The notes under the pieces were generated by a model. That model did not search any database, was not told the DNA's origin, and saw nothing but the letters and a program-made list of their open reading frames with translations. A DNA stretch of 17,366 nt from a candidate division WS6 bacterium GW2011_GWC2_36_7 (lineage in GTDB: Bacteria; Patescibacteriota; Dojkabacteria; SC72): NCBI GenBank assembly GCA_000991805.1, contig LBSF01000004.1, positions 1 to 17,366 of the forward strand, in the 5' to 3' direction. The position numbers were made by a program, and so were the translations under genes. Below, in pieces: positions 5,582-13,976 of the stretch (position 1 is the stretch's first letter; each line of letters begins with the position of its first letter).

Positions 5582-6436
5582 TTACTTAGCTGTTAAGTTC
5601 TTAAATATATTAATGGTAGTTCCAAATAATCCATAGGTTGGCTTACTTGTAGCATTATTCTGAATCTTGTATTCAGCTTCTTTACTTGCCAACCATGTAG
5701 ATTTTGTATTTGAAACCTGCTGTTGAACATAGTAAGTTGTAGTCTGTGCTTTGTATGTATCAAAGTCTAGTTTCGCACCAGTTTCTAATGCAGCTGTTTC
5801 TGTTGGGAACATCTGTGCACTATACTGTGTGAAGAAGCTTTTGAGATCATCATCCGTATATGTAATGGTTGGAGTTAAAAGTTTGGTTGTCAGAATATCT
5901 AATTTAATCTCTTTCTTTAACTCTGTATCTGTAAGATTATTTGCTTTCAATGCTGCCTCATATTCTGTTTGTCCACCAAGACTGGTTACAATCTGATCAA
6001 CCTGAGTTTGAATCTCTTCGTCGGATGCTGTGATCTCAGCTTTCTTTGCTTCTTGTGCTATTACTTCGTTATCAATCAACTGTGTAGCTCCAGCTTGTCC
6101 ATATGCCTGTTGTAGTAACTTATTCCATTCAGATTTGGATATTCTTGTACCATTAACAATAGCTACACTGTAGTCATTGTTTAGATATTGAACACCAAGA
6201 TCAATTAATGCAAATGAACCAACTACTATCAACACAAGTGCTACGATTTTTAAAACTGTTTTTGAAGTCTTTGATTCCTTCATTTGAGTAAACATTTTTT
6301 TAAAATCAGGCATCTTTACCTTAATCTTTATATTTGAAAGATTTGGTTTCTTTACTACAAATTTAACCTTTGTAGGTGTGACTGAAGCTTTTGTTTGGGA
6401 CTTTTTAGTAGGGCTCTTTTTCTTATCTTTAGACAT
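5582..6436 (-). CDS. Membrane-anchored SurA/PrsA-like protein without parvulin domain
   Basis: Encodes 284 residues. A Lys-rich cytoplasmic tail (1-58) precedes one membrane helix (about 60-82), so the rest lies outside the membrane. Residues 90-200 match SurA_N/PrsA-type chaperone helices: VAIVNGTRISKSEWNKLL, a Q/N-rich helix pair, then ITYTDDDLKSFFTQY. In foldases a parvulin (PPIase) domain would follow. Here only a short linker leads to the returning C-terminal helix (about 225-260, ending WLASKEAEYKI). It is thus probably a chaperone-only holdase for exported proteins. The gene lies 70 bases downstream of the M23 gene on the same strand, with no clear terminator between, so it may belong to the same transcript. 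Confidence 0.78.
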   Translation of the reverse strand: MSKDKKKSPTKKSQTKASVTPTKVKFVVKKPNLSNIKIKVKMPDFKKMFTQMKESKTSKTVLKIVALVLIVVGSFALIDLGVQYLNNDYSVAIVNGTRISKSEWNKLLQQAYGQAGATQLIDNEVIAQEAKKAEITASDEEIQTQVDQIVTSLGGQTEYEAALKANNLTDTELKKEIKLDILTTKLLTPTITYTDDDLKSFFTQYSAQMFPTETAALETGAKLDFDTYKAQTTTYYVQQQVSNTKSTWLASKEAEYKIQNNATSKPTYGLFGTTINIFKNLTAK

Positions 6437-6506
6437 TGATGGACATATCTATGAATTTATTAATGTCTAGTTTAGCAGAATATCCTGTAAGTGGAAAGAG
6501 GGGGAG

Positions 6507-7781
6507 TTACTTTAGGTGAACATATATAGATCGTTTGCCATCACTCTGGACAACAATAGCATAGTTTTGATGACAACTATCAACACCTCGATACAAAGTC
6601 CCACCATATGCAGAGAGTACAGGTGCGTTGGCTGCTCCCGTAGGGCGGGAAAGATCTATGGCTCTTCCGTTATGGTAGTCTTGAGTCATGATTACAGTAC
6701 CTGCGATAGGAACCTGGTACTTGTTTGAGCGCACATATGGATAGTTCCAGCCATCATACGAACTTATGATCCCAGAACTTTCACCCCATACGAGATATCC
6801 TGCAAATGGGTCTACACTTGCTGAAAAAGTCCCAGATGTTCTTGTATCTATACCGAAATGCAAATGGGCACCTGTAGAACAAGCAGAGGTCCCGGGGTAT
6901 ACATATCCAATGATTGAACCTCTAGCAACAGGCCCACTGTTTACTATATCTCCCATATGGGCATTTATCCATGTAATAATAGCCGCATCTAATTGTGACT
7001 GTAGTGTTTTGTTTTGTCTTAAAGCAGAAAGTAATTCAGAAGATTTAGCTTGTGATTGAGCAAGAAGACTATTCTTTTCCTCAATCTGCGCTTTCAAGCT
7101 CTCATTTTGAGCGGCCAAATTAGACCTTTCGGAAAGAATAGCATCCTGTTTTGTTAACAGTTTTGTTTTTTGTTCAGAGAGATCATCTTCTTCTCTTTTA
7201 AGCGCAACTACTTTCTGAGAATAATCTTCTAAGGAAGCAATATCTTGTGCACGAGTGACTATTAAATATTTTGTTTTTCGCAATATGTTTGAAAAACTCT
7301 TGGAATCGAGGAATAGATCAAAAGGACTTAGGAATGAATACTTGTATGATTCTGAAATTCGTTGATTAACAGTACCTTCTAAGACGGAGATCTCTTGCTT
7401 CATCAGTGAGACAGAGTCTTCTTTCTCCTGTATATCCTGTTCTAGAAGTTTAATTTCAATATCATGTGCAGCTATTTCTATTTCCAATGATTTAATTAAT
7501 TTCTGAGTCTGACTTACTTGATTAGATATATATGTAATCTTTTCTTCAAGACTTAACTGTTTGTATTGCTCCTGGTTGAGTTGGTTTTGTAGTGTACCTT
7601 GTTGTTTTTGGAGTAGGGTAAATTGCTCAAGAAGATAGTTATAGCATTGTACTTCAGACATACTTCCTGGACAGGTAGTCGAGGCCGAAACTGGTTTGTC
7701 CTTGTATACCATCAAACCAATGAAAAAGGTAGTTAACAATATCGTAACTAAAGTTGTAGGAACCAACTTTTTAATATTCAT
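6507..7781 (-). CDS. Coiled-coil LytM/M23 peptidase (EnvC/PcsB-like) with permuted catalytic motifs
   Basis: Encodes 424 residues: an N-terminal hydrophobic signal/anchor (about 7-25), a long coiled coil (about 48-265) containing the EnvC/PcsB-type hairpin tip (FLSPFDLFLDSKSFSNILRK), then an M23-like region. In the usual order, HxxxD comes first, then YxHL, then HLHF. Here the C-terminal half comes first: GSIIGYVYPGT...TGAHLHFGID (H306, H308) and PFAGYL. The N-terminal half follows: GTVIMTQDYHNGRAIDLS (H370, D376, with two extra residues between them) and finally SIYVHLK (H422), where the protein stops. All expected zinc and catalytic residues are present, but rotated. The gene starts two bases after the ftsX stop, so it is probably the hydrolase or activator controlled by FtsEX at division. 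Confidence 0.88.
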   Translation of the reverse strand: MNIKKLVPTTLVTILLTTFFIGLMVYKDKPVSASTTCPGSMSEVQCYNYLLEQFTLLQKQQGTLQNQLNQEQYKQLSLEEKITYISNQVSQTQKLIKSLEIEIAAHDIEIKLLEQDIQEKEDSVSLMKQEISVLEGTVNQRISESYKYSFLSPFDLFLDSKSFSNILRKTKYLIVTRAQDIASLEDYSQKVVALKREEDDLSEQKTKLLTKQDAILSERSNLAAQNESLKAQIEEKNSLLAQSQAKSSELLSALRQNKTLQSQLDAAIITWINAHMGDIVNSGPVARGSIIGYVYPGTSACSTGAHLHFGIDTRTSGTFSASVDPFAGYLVWGESSGIISSYDGWNYPYVRSNKYQVPIAGTVIMTQDYHNGRAIDLSRPTGAANAPVLSAYGGTLYRGVDSCHQNYAIVVQSDGKRSIYVHLK

Positions 7782-7783
7782 AT

Positions 7784-8710
7784 CTATTTCAAATATCTCC
7801 TTACTGCACTAAAACTGCTAATTACACCTAGGAGAGAACCAAAGACGAGGTGAGTGATATAGTAGATAGGGATGAAGGCAATATTGGGAGTTCTTAAGAA
7901 ATTCAAATTAAAATCAGAAAGCATTTGATTTAACCAACTGGCAAAATCAGTACCTTGGGTATACGCTACTACAACATACCAAGGAATTATTATTAATGTA
8001 GCGGCTAAGAAGCCTCCAACTAAACCATAGAATGCCCCCTCAAGTATAAAAGGAGTCTTTATGAATGAATTGGTTGAACCTACTAAGTTCATAATCTGTA
8101 TTTCGTCCTTGTGTGCATTAATATTGAAACCAATAGTGATTCTAATTAAAAAGAAGGATATAACCAATAGGCCAGATATTAAAACAATAGCTCCAACATT
8201 GATTATTCTTGAAAGAGATTTTAGATTATCAACTACGTCTTTAAAGTACATAATCTCATCAATACTAGGATTTACATCCTTCTCCTGATTTACATTTGTA
8301 ATTACCTGAAGTAACCCATCTATATTGTAAGCTCTAATTTCTAAACTAGGTGGAAGTGAATCAGCTGTAACTGTTGAAATCAAATCAGGATTATCTGCAA
8401 AATCTTCTCTATATATTGAAAGTGCATCTTCTTGAGAGACATATTTAATGTCTGCGATTAATGTAGGGTCATATATCTTATCTCTAAGTGTAAGAATATC
8501 GGACTCGGGAGTATCTTTTTGGAAGAAGATTATAACCTGAGAGCGTTGTTCGTAATACTTAACTGCAACTCTACTAAGTATAGCAGCGCTTATGAAGAAA
8601 GAAGTTATGGAGAGTACTATTGTGCTAACAAAGATTGTAGCAAACGAAAGCCATCTATTTCTTCGAACATTCTTTTTGGTCGTATCAAATACTTTTGATG
8701 TCTTATTCAT
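7784..8710 (-). CDS. ftsX: Cell division protein FtsX
   Basis: Encodes 308 residues. An N-terminal basic cytoplasmic stretch precedes the first membrane helix (about 21-45). A large extracytoplasmic domain follows (about 50-165), with PPSLEIRAYNIDGL typical of FtsX. Three further helices form the C-terminal FtsX permease domain (around 172-195, 222-250 and 275-300). FtsX couples ATP use by FtsE to activation of a peptidoglycan hydrolase outside the membrane. The ATG overlaps the end of ftsE by eight bases, and the M23 gene follows two bases after the stop, implying translational coupling and a FtsE-FtsX-LytM complex. Confidence 0.92.
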   Translation of the reverse strand: MNKTSKVFDTTKKNVRRNRWLSFATIFVSTIVLSITSFFISAAILSRVAVKYYEQRSQVIIFFQKDTPESDILTLRDKIYDPTLIADIKYVSQEDALSIYREDFADNPDLISTVTADSLPPSLEIRAYNIDGLLQVITNVNQEKDVNPSIDEIMYFKDVVDNLKSLSRIINVGAIVLISGLLVISFFLIRITIGFNINAHKDEIQIMNLVGSTNSFIKTPFILEGAFYGLVGGFLAATLIIIPWYVVVAYTQGTDFASWLNQMLSDFNLNFLRTPNIAFIPIYYITHLVFGSLLGVISSFSAVRRYLK

Positions 8711-9629
8711 GTTTTTCTTTGTTTAAATAATTGGCGACATACTTTTCTAATTCGTCTTGTTGAGACTTATTGAGTTTCAGGTTATTAAGATCTGAGTTGG
8801 TCAGATTCAAAATCATATCTATATCAGATATCTTAGCCTTGTCAAAAATCTCATTAATCCCTATATCCAATCCTTTGAATTTTACATTCTCTTCCTCTTT
8901 CTTATTTTCTTTGTCTTTTGTTTCTTCTGCGGATGTCTTCTTTGGTGTCTTTACAGTATCATAGTCACCCTTATTGTCCGAGATTACCTTTCCCTGGTCT
9001 ATTCTTACAACTCTTGTTTTCATTTCGTTAACGATACCTCTATCGTGGCTAATAATCATGACTGTAGTTCCACCTTTATTGATTTTCTTTAGTATCTCTA
9101 AAACCTGCATAGCATTATCGGGATCGAGATTTCCAGTTGGCTCATCAGCAATAAATAGCTCTGGGTTATTGGCTAAGGCTCTAGCTATAGCTCCTCGTTG
9201 TTGTTCTCCGCCTGATAATTGGTGTGGAAAGAGATTTCTTCTGTCTTGTAAACCGACGGTTTCAAGGAGATAGTCAGTGGTTTCTTTAATTTCTTTGTCT
9301 TCTTTTCCTAAAATATCCAAAGCAAAGTTAATATTCTCCTCTAAAGTCTTGGTGCTGAGTAGTTTTATATCTTGAAAAACAATACCCAATCTCTGTCTGT
9401 ATGTAGGTAATAGTTTGGTAGGGATATTAGGGACATCGATTTCCTTAAAGAAAATGCTTCCTGATGTTGGGATTTCTTCTCGGATTAATAATCTCATTAA
9501 AGTTGTTTTGCCAGCTCCAGAAGGGCCAACCAAGAAAAAGAACTCTCCTTGGTCTACCTTGAAACCAACATCTTCTAATGCAATTATACCTCCATCATAT
9601 TTCTTACTTACTTTGTCAAAAAGTAACAT
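8703..9629 (-). CDS. ftsE: Cell division ATP-binding protein FtsE, with C-terminal extension
   Basis: Encodes 308 residues, about 80 longer than typical FtsE. The ABC ATPase core is complete: Walker A GPSGAGKTT (35-43), Q-loop Q86, signature LSGGEQQR (138-145), Walker B LFIADE (158-163, catalytic E163), D-loop region GNLD, and switch His H195. From about 220 a charged, low-complexity linker (KTSAEETKDKENKKEEE) leads to a C-terminal helical segment (about 255-308, DLNNLKLNKSQQDELEKYVANYL). This could be a protein-binding module, and I do not recognise it. The gene lies 35 bases after prfB with no SD, and its end overlaps ftsX by eight bases. The partner pairing with ftsX makes the FtsE name firm. 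Confidence 0.92.
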   Translation of the reverse strand: MLLFDKVSKKYDGGIIALEDVGFKVDQGEFFFLVGPSGAGKTTLMRLLIREEIPTSGSIFFKEIDVPNIPTKLLPTYRQRLGIVFQDIKLLSTKTLEENINFALDILGKEDKEIKETTDYLLETVGLQDRRNLFPHQLSGGEQQRGAIARALANNPELFIADEPTGNLDPDNAMQVLEILKKINKGGTTVMIISHDRGIVNEMKTRVVRIDQGKVISDNKGDYDTVKTPKKTSAEETKDKENKKEEENVKFKGLDIGINEIFDKAKISDIDMILNLTNSDLNNLKLNKSQQDELEKYVANYLNKEKHE

Positions 9630-9664
9630 GGCAGTTGTAGACAGTTTAAGTACTTGTGTATATA

Positions 9665-10750
9665 TTACTGTAATCTTATCTCCGCTTCAACAAATTCCTC
9701 TAAATTCCCGTCCAATACGGACTCAGGATTCTGTGATTCTATACCTGTTCTTAAATCCTTAACTAATTTGTATGGATGTAGTACATAATTTCTAATTTGA
9801 TTTCCCCATCCTGCGATTTTGTAATCTCCCTTTATCTGAGAAATCTCTTCTAATCTTTCATCCATTTTAATTCTCAAAAGTTTTGCTTTCAAGACCTTCA
9901 TAGCTGTTTCTCTGTTTTGAAGTTGGCTTCTTTGTTCTGAAGATTGGACGGTAATACCTGTTGGCATATGTGTGATTTGTACTGCAGAAGAGGTCTTGTT
10001 TACATTCTGTCCTCCAGGTCCTCCGGCTCTGACGGCCTTAAACTCTAAATCAGTCTCTGGAATTTGGATGTCTAGGTCTACATCTTCCATTATTGGTAAT
10101 ACTTCAACTCCTGCAAATGTAGTTTGTCTTAGGCCTTGTGCATTGAATGGCGATATTCTAACTAATCTGTGTGTGCCATGTTCTCGCTTGAGATATCCGA
10201 AGGCGTAGGTGCCAATTACATCCATAGTTACAGTCACAATACCAGTTTCAGTACCATTTAAAATCTCGGAGATATTATATTTCCATCCCATCTTGTCAAA
10301 ATACATTGTATACATTCTCATCAATATACTTGCCCAATCATTCGATTCAGTTCCGCCTTGCCCAGCATGTATGGTCAGTATAGCGTTAGCTTTGTCGTAT
10401 TTGCTGGATAAGAATTTCCTTATTGAGAACTTATCAAATCTCTGTCTTATGCTCTCATATTCTTCTATTAATTGATTTTGATCAGTTTCTCGCTCAATGG
10501 AATTAAAAAGTTCAACCAAGGAATTAGCTTCTTGTTGTAGTTTCTCTGCCGTCTCTATCTCTTCTCGAAGTTGTCCGGCTTCTTCCATTATTTTCTTTGC
10601 TGATTCGGTATCTTTCCAAAAATCCTCTAGAATGGTTTTGTCCTCTAAAACTTTTAGTTTTGATTTTTTTGAATCTAAATCAAGGCTAAGTAAAGTATCG
10701 GAGATATCCTTCTGTAAATCTTGTATATCCTTTTTGCGTAAATCTACCAT
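9665..10750 (-). CDS. prfB: Peptide chain release factor 2 (RF2)
   Basis: Encodes 361 residues, normal for RF2. The stop-codon reading tripeptide SPF (200-202) marks RF2 (UAA/UGA) rather than RF1. The peptidyl-tRNA hydrolysis motif GGQ is at 246-248, within AGGPGGQNVNK. The frame is continuous from the ATG at 10750, without the in-frame UGA that programmes the +1 shift autoregulating prfB in many bacteria; that site would be expected near codon 25, where LDLDSKK is read through. The gene heads the prfB-ftsE-ftsX-M23 cluster. A TATAAT ends seven bases before the ATG, suggesting a leaderless mRNA. Its presence agrees with UGA being a stop codon here. Confidence 0.95.
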   Translation of the reverse strand: MVDLRKKDIQDLQKDISDTLLSLDLDSKKSKLKVLEDKTILEDFWKDTESAKKIMEEAGQLREEIETAEKLQQEANSLVELFNSIERETDQNQLIEEYESIRQRFDKFSIRKFLSSKYDKANAILTIHAGQGGTESNDWASILMRMYTMYFDKMGWKYNISEILNGTETGIVTVTMDVIGTYAFGYLKREHGTHRLVRISPFNAQGLRQTTFAGVEVLPIMEDVDLDIQIPETDLEFKAVRAGGPGGQNVNKTSSAVQITHMPTGITVQSSEQRSQLQNRETAMKVLKAKLLRIKMDERLEEISQIKGDYKIAGWGNQIRNYVLHPYKLVKDLRTGIESQNPESVLDGNLEEFVEAEIRLQ

Positions 10751-10757
10751 AGTGTAT

Positions 10758-10787
10758 ATTATATGAGAGTAATCAATTAACTGCCAG
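10758..10787 (-). promoter_or_regulatory. Promoter of prfB-ftsEX cluster, leaderless
   Basis: Minus strand: CTGGCA (10787-10782), an 18-nt spacer, a perfect TATAAT (10763-10758), then seven bases to the ATG. Transcription would begin on the initiation codon. The -35 box lies only four bases upstream of the divergent gpmI start. Confidence 0.55.
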
Positions 10788-10791
10788 ACCC

Positions 10792-12441
10792 ATGTTTGAA
10801 TTCTTTAAAGCGAGACAACCAAATACTATTCCAGATGCAGATATGCTGAACAAGAAAAATCTTGTGGCATTGATCATATTGGATGGTTTTGGAGTACATC
10901 CGGATGCTGTTGGCAATGCTGTATTGGCAGCTAAGACTCCATTTTTAGATATTGCATGGACATATGGGAAGTCTACATTAATACATGCTTCGGGTACACA
11001 CGTAGGATTACCTCCAGAGGAGGCGGGGAATAGTGAGGTTGGGCATTTGAATATTGGAGCAGGCAGTGTGGTATATCAAACCTTACCCAGGATTAATGAC
11101 GCAATTGAAGCACACGAATTAGACAAGAATGAAATTCTCATGACTATGATTAACACGGCGAAGGAAAAACATACTAAAGTTCATTTGATGGGGATATTAA
11201 GTGCTGCGGGTGTACATGGTCATGTTAAACACCTCTATTCAATTCTTGAAATATGTAAAGCCAATGGGATTGATCCTATGTTGCATATTATATTAGATGG
11301 AAGAGATGCTCCTCCTCACGATGGGTATTTATATATGGATAGGCTCAAACAGAAAATCAAAGAGCTTGGAATCGGCCATATCGCATCTATACAAGGTAGA
11401 TTCTATGGTATGGATAGGGATAATCGATGGGAGAGAACAAAAGTTTCATACGATGCTATGGTTGGTTTGGCAGAAGAAGCTTTTGAAGACCCTAGTGAGG
11501 CAATACAAAAAGCCTATACAAGTGGTGAAGATGATCAGTTCTTTAAACCCAGAATGTGTATTAAAGATGGTTTGCCAATTGGAGCAATTAAGGATGGGGA
11601 TTCTATACTATTTTGGAACTATCGAGAGGATAGGGCAAGGCAGATAACTAAGGCTTTTGTTATGAAAGAATTTGCGCACTTTAATAGAAGAAACTATCCA
11701 AAAGACATTTTCTTTGCAACTATGACAGGTTACGAAGAAAATCTTCCAGCCCATGTTGTGTTTCCACCTCAACCTGTTAAGAAATCTCTTGCAGAGACAC
11801 TATCAACTTGTGGTAAAACGCAATTCCATATTTCTGAGACAGAAAAACAGATGCATGTGACCTATTTTTTCAATGGAGGTACTGAGGCGCCACACAATGG
11901 GGAAGTCTTCTTCACCATCCCCTCTCCCAAGGTAGATGACTATGCAGCGGTCCCTGCAATGAGTGCGGAGATAATTAGAGACGAAGTTATGAGTAAGATA
12001 GAGGATTTAAAAAAAGTGCATTACAATTTCATCTTAATTAACTTTGCTAATCCAGATATGGTGGGGCATACAGGTGATTACAAAGCTACTGTTCAGGGAA
12101 ATGAAATTATCGATAGTTGTACGGGAGATATTACAAAAGGAATTCTTGCTGCTGGTGGAACGGTAATAATAACTGCAGACCATGGGAATTGTGAGACCAT
12201 GATAAATAGGGTAACAGGAGAGATAGATATTGCACATACAAATAATCCTGTCCCATTGATTATTCTTTCAAGTCTTAAGGATATTCAACCTAGAGCTGGA
12301 TATCAGACGGTAAAGATAGGTACAGGGCCAAAAGCCAAGGCTACAGGGTTACTCGCTGATATTGCTCCAACATGTTTAAGTATCCTTGGATGTGATATCC
12401 CTGCAAATATGACGGGCGTAGATATTCGAAATATGCTATAG
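10792..12441 (+). CDS. gpmI: 2,3-bisphosphoglycerate-independent phosphoglycerate mutase
   Basis: Encodes 549 residues, slightly longer than the usual ~510. It interconverts 3- and 2-phosphoglycerate in glycolysis using two Mn ions. Motifs: metal ligand in LIILDGFG (D31), catalytic Ser in GNSEVGHLNIGAG (S81), HGHVKHL (142-148), DGRDAPP (169-175), FANPDMVGHTGD (D422, H426), TADHGNCE (D463, H464) and AHTNNPVPLI (H482). The first 20 residues precede the conserved start of the fold, so the ATG at 10843 (MLNKKN) is an alternative; neither has an SD. Divergent from prfB. It is convergent with uppP, and the two genes share the hexamer CTATAG as overlapping stop codons. Confidence 0.95.
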   Translation: MFEFFKARQPNTIPDADMLNKKNLVALIILDGFGVHPDAVGNAVLAAKTPFLDIAWTYGKSTLIHASGTHVGLPPEEAGNSEVGHLNIGAGSVVYQTLPRINDAIEAHELDKNEILMTMINTAKEKHTKVHLMGILSAAGVHGHVKHLYSILEICKANGIDPMLHIILDGRDAPPHDGYLYMDRLKQKIKELGIGHIASIQGRFYGMDRDNRWERTKVSYDAMVGLAEEAFEDPSEAIQKAYTSGEDDQFFKPRMCIKDGLPIGAIKDGDSILFWNYREDRARQITKAFVMKEFAHFNRRNYPKDIFFATMTGYEENLPAHVVFPPQPVKKSLAETLSTCGKTQFHISETEKQMHVTYFFNGGTEAPHNGEVFFTIPSPKVDDYAAVPAMSAEIIRDEVMSKIEDLKKVHYNFILINFANPDMVGHTGDYKATVQGNEIIDSCTGDITKGILAAGGTVIITADHGNCETMINRVTGEIDIAHTNNPVPLIILSSLKDIQPRAGYQTVKIGTGPKAKATGLLADIAPTCLSILGCDIPANMTGVDIRNML

Positions 12442-13239
12442 CAAGTATCCAAATACCAAAATAGCAACTCCGAGTATTATTCTGTATATACCAAATGCGG
12501 ATAACCATTTGTCTCGACTTATCTTCTTTAGAGCTATCAAAGAAATACAACCAACGATAAATGGAACAAGTAGAATTATCCCTAAATCGATGTAATTTGC
12601 CATAGTAAGAGTTGTGATAGTTGGAATTCCTGTATCTTGGGTCATCTTCAGAATTTCCCAAATAGGAGCTCCTATAAGAATGGGAAGTCCAAGAATCAAA
12701 CTGTATTCAAAAGCGGTGTATTTGTTAAGGCCTAACGCTATACCAGAAAGGGTCGTAACCCCAGATCTCGAAGTCCCAGGTATTAAAGCGATCGCTTGAG
12801 CGAAACCCATTATTAATGATTGTTGCCAGGTAACATTCTCCATATCTGTCACGCCACAATCATCATCCTTTTTGTTTTGAGCCAATATCATAAGTATACC
12901 CCAGAAGATTAAGGACACTGCTATTATCCAGTTGTCATGTAAGACAGACTCAATTTTAGATTCAAAGAGAACTCCTAAAATTGCAGAAGGAATAACTGAA
13001 AGAAGAATCTTTATATAGAAGGTCCATTTTTTCTTAGTAAAGAAATTAGAAAAAAGTTTCTTCCAGAAGAATGCCAATATTGCAATTGTTGTACCGATGT
13101 GTAAAGAGGATAATAAGAGCGTAGAAGTGGGGATATTAATCACTTGGCCTAGCAGGATTAAATGTGCACTACTAGAAATAGGAAGGAGCTCAGACAGTCC
13201 CTGTGTAATTGCAAGCGCCAATAGTTTTATACTTTCCAT
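12436..13239 (-). CDS. uppP: Undecaprenyl-diphosphatase UppP (BacA)
   Basis: Encodes 267 residues, a polytopic membrane protein of normal length. It removes a phosphate from undecaprenyl diphosphate to recycle the lipid carrier for peptidoglycan and surface glycans, and gives some resistance to bacitracin. Both family motifs are visible: the (E/Q)xxxE box QGLSELLPISSSAHL (Q13, E17, H26) and PGTSRSG (155-161, with R159). A polar cytoplasmic loop (AQNKKDDDCGVTDME, about 121-135) separates the halves. The last codons overlap the end of gpmI. It is divergent from the cohesin-like gene, with 29 bases between. Confidence 0.94.
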   Translation of the reverse strand: MESIKLLALAITQGLSELLPISSSAHLILLGQVINIPTSTLLLSSLHIGTTIAILAFFWKKLFSNFFTKKKWTFYIKILLSVIPSAILGVLFESKIESVLHDNWIIAVSLIFWGILMILAQNKKDDDCGVTDMENVTWQQSLIMGFAQAIALIPGTSRSGVTTLSGIALGLNKYTAFEYSLILGLPILIGAPIWEILKMTQDTGIPTITTLTMANYIDLGIILLVPFIVGCISLIALKKISRDKWLSAFGIYRIILGVAILVFGYLL

Positions 13240-13268
13240 TAATCTGATATTCTGAAGTAAGATATATT

Positions 13269-13976
13269 ATGTTAATATTTAATACCGTGATAGTCAAAAA
13301 ATATATAAAAACCATTCTCTTAACGTTCATCCTGGTAGGAATTCTTTTTGTATCTCCCTCGGAAGCTGCTGAACCAACGTTCTCTCTGTATCCTGATGGA
13401 GGAGTTGTTACCAACAAGAACAATGGTTTTACTGTAGATGTAATGATAGATTCTGCTGGAGAGGAGTTAGTATCTGCAAGATTTGTCATAACCTACGATC
13501 CTGAATATGTCCAGCTTAAAAAAGCTGAAAGAAATAATGCCCTCTTTGCTCAATGGCCAGAGGATGAGACAAGTATAGATAATGAAAATGGAGTAGTAAT
13601 GCTTACTGGCTTTTCTCAGTCTGGAACAGATACCCTCTATACTACTGCGGATGAGCCTGATGTAATGGCACGACTTTCATTTGAAGTTGTAAAATTAGGT
13701 GATACTACTTTGAACTGGGAATATTCAGGAAGCGATGATAACTTCAAGTCTGTCATGCTCGTAGATGGAAGTCCTCCTCAGAATGTATTGAGTACGAAAC
13801 CATCGTCAGCTACGTTTACAATTGAAAAAGAAATTGTTAATACTGCAATTGCTTGGAATAGGTACGTACTCATAGGTGGATTTGTATTAATACTTTTTGG
13901 TGGATTGATGATGTTCTCTGACCCTACAAAAAGATTTGCTAAAAGAGGTACTGTAGTTGTATATGAAGAAGACTAA
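13269..13976 (+). CDS. Cohesin-domain surface protein, membrane anchored
   Basis: Encodes 235 residues. A signal peptide (about 11-34, ending PSEAA) is followed by a single cohesin-like beta-sandwich (about 36-185): GFTVDVMIDSAGEELVSARFVITYDPEYVQL, a GFSQSGTD turn, then MARLSFEVVKLGDTTLNW. One C-terminal membrane helix (about 198-216) and a short basic cytoplasmic tail follow. The protein is thus displayed outside, tethered by its C-terminus. Cohesin-like domains bind other proteins; no dockerin is seen in this window. A GTG at 13287 is an alternative start nearer the signal peptide. The glycosyltransferase start overlaps its end, so the two are coupled. Confidence 0.75.
   Translation: MLIFNTVIVKKYIKTILLTFILVGILFVSPSEAAEPTFSLYPDGGVVTNKNNGFTVDVMIDSAGEELVSARFVITYDPEYVQLKKAERNNALFAQWPEDETSIDNENGVVMLTGFSQSGTDTLYTTADEPDVMARLSFEVVKLGDTTLNWEYSGSDDNFKSVMLVDGSPPQNVLSTKPSSATFTIEKEIVNTAIAWNRYVLIGGFVLILFGGLMMFSDPTKRFAKRGTVVVYEED

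Noticed and set aside
546..10750. UGA recoding as glycine or tryptophan, known in some CPR and mollicute lineages
   Set aside because: Genes of recognised families run full length with UGA treated as stop, and a complete RF2 with SPF and GGQ is present.
10660..10750. Programmed +1 frameshift in prfB
   Set aside because: The frame is continuous from the ATG through the region that aligns with the usual shift site; no in-frame UGA is present.
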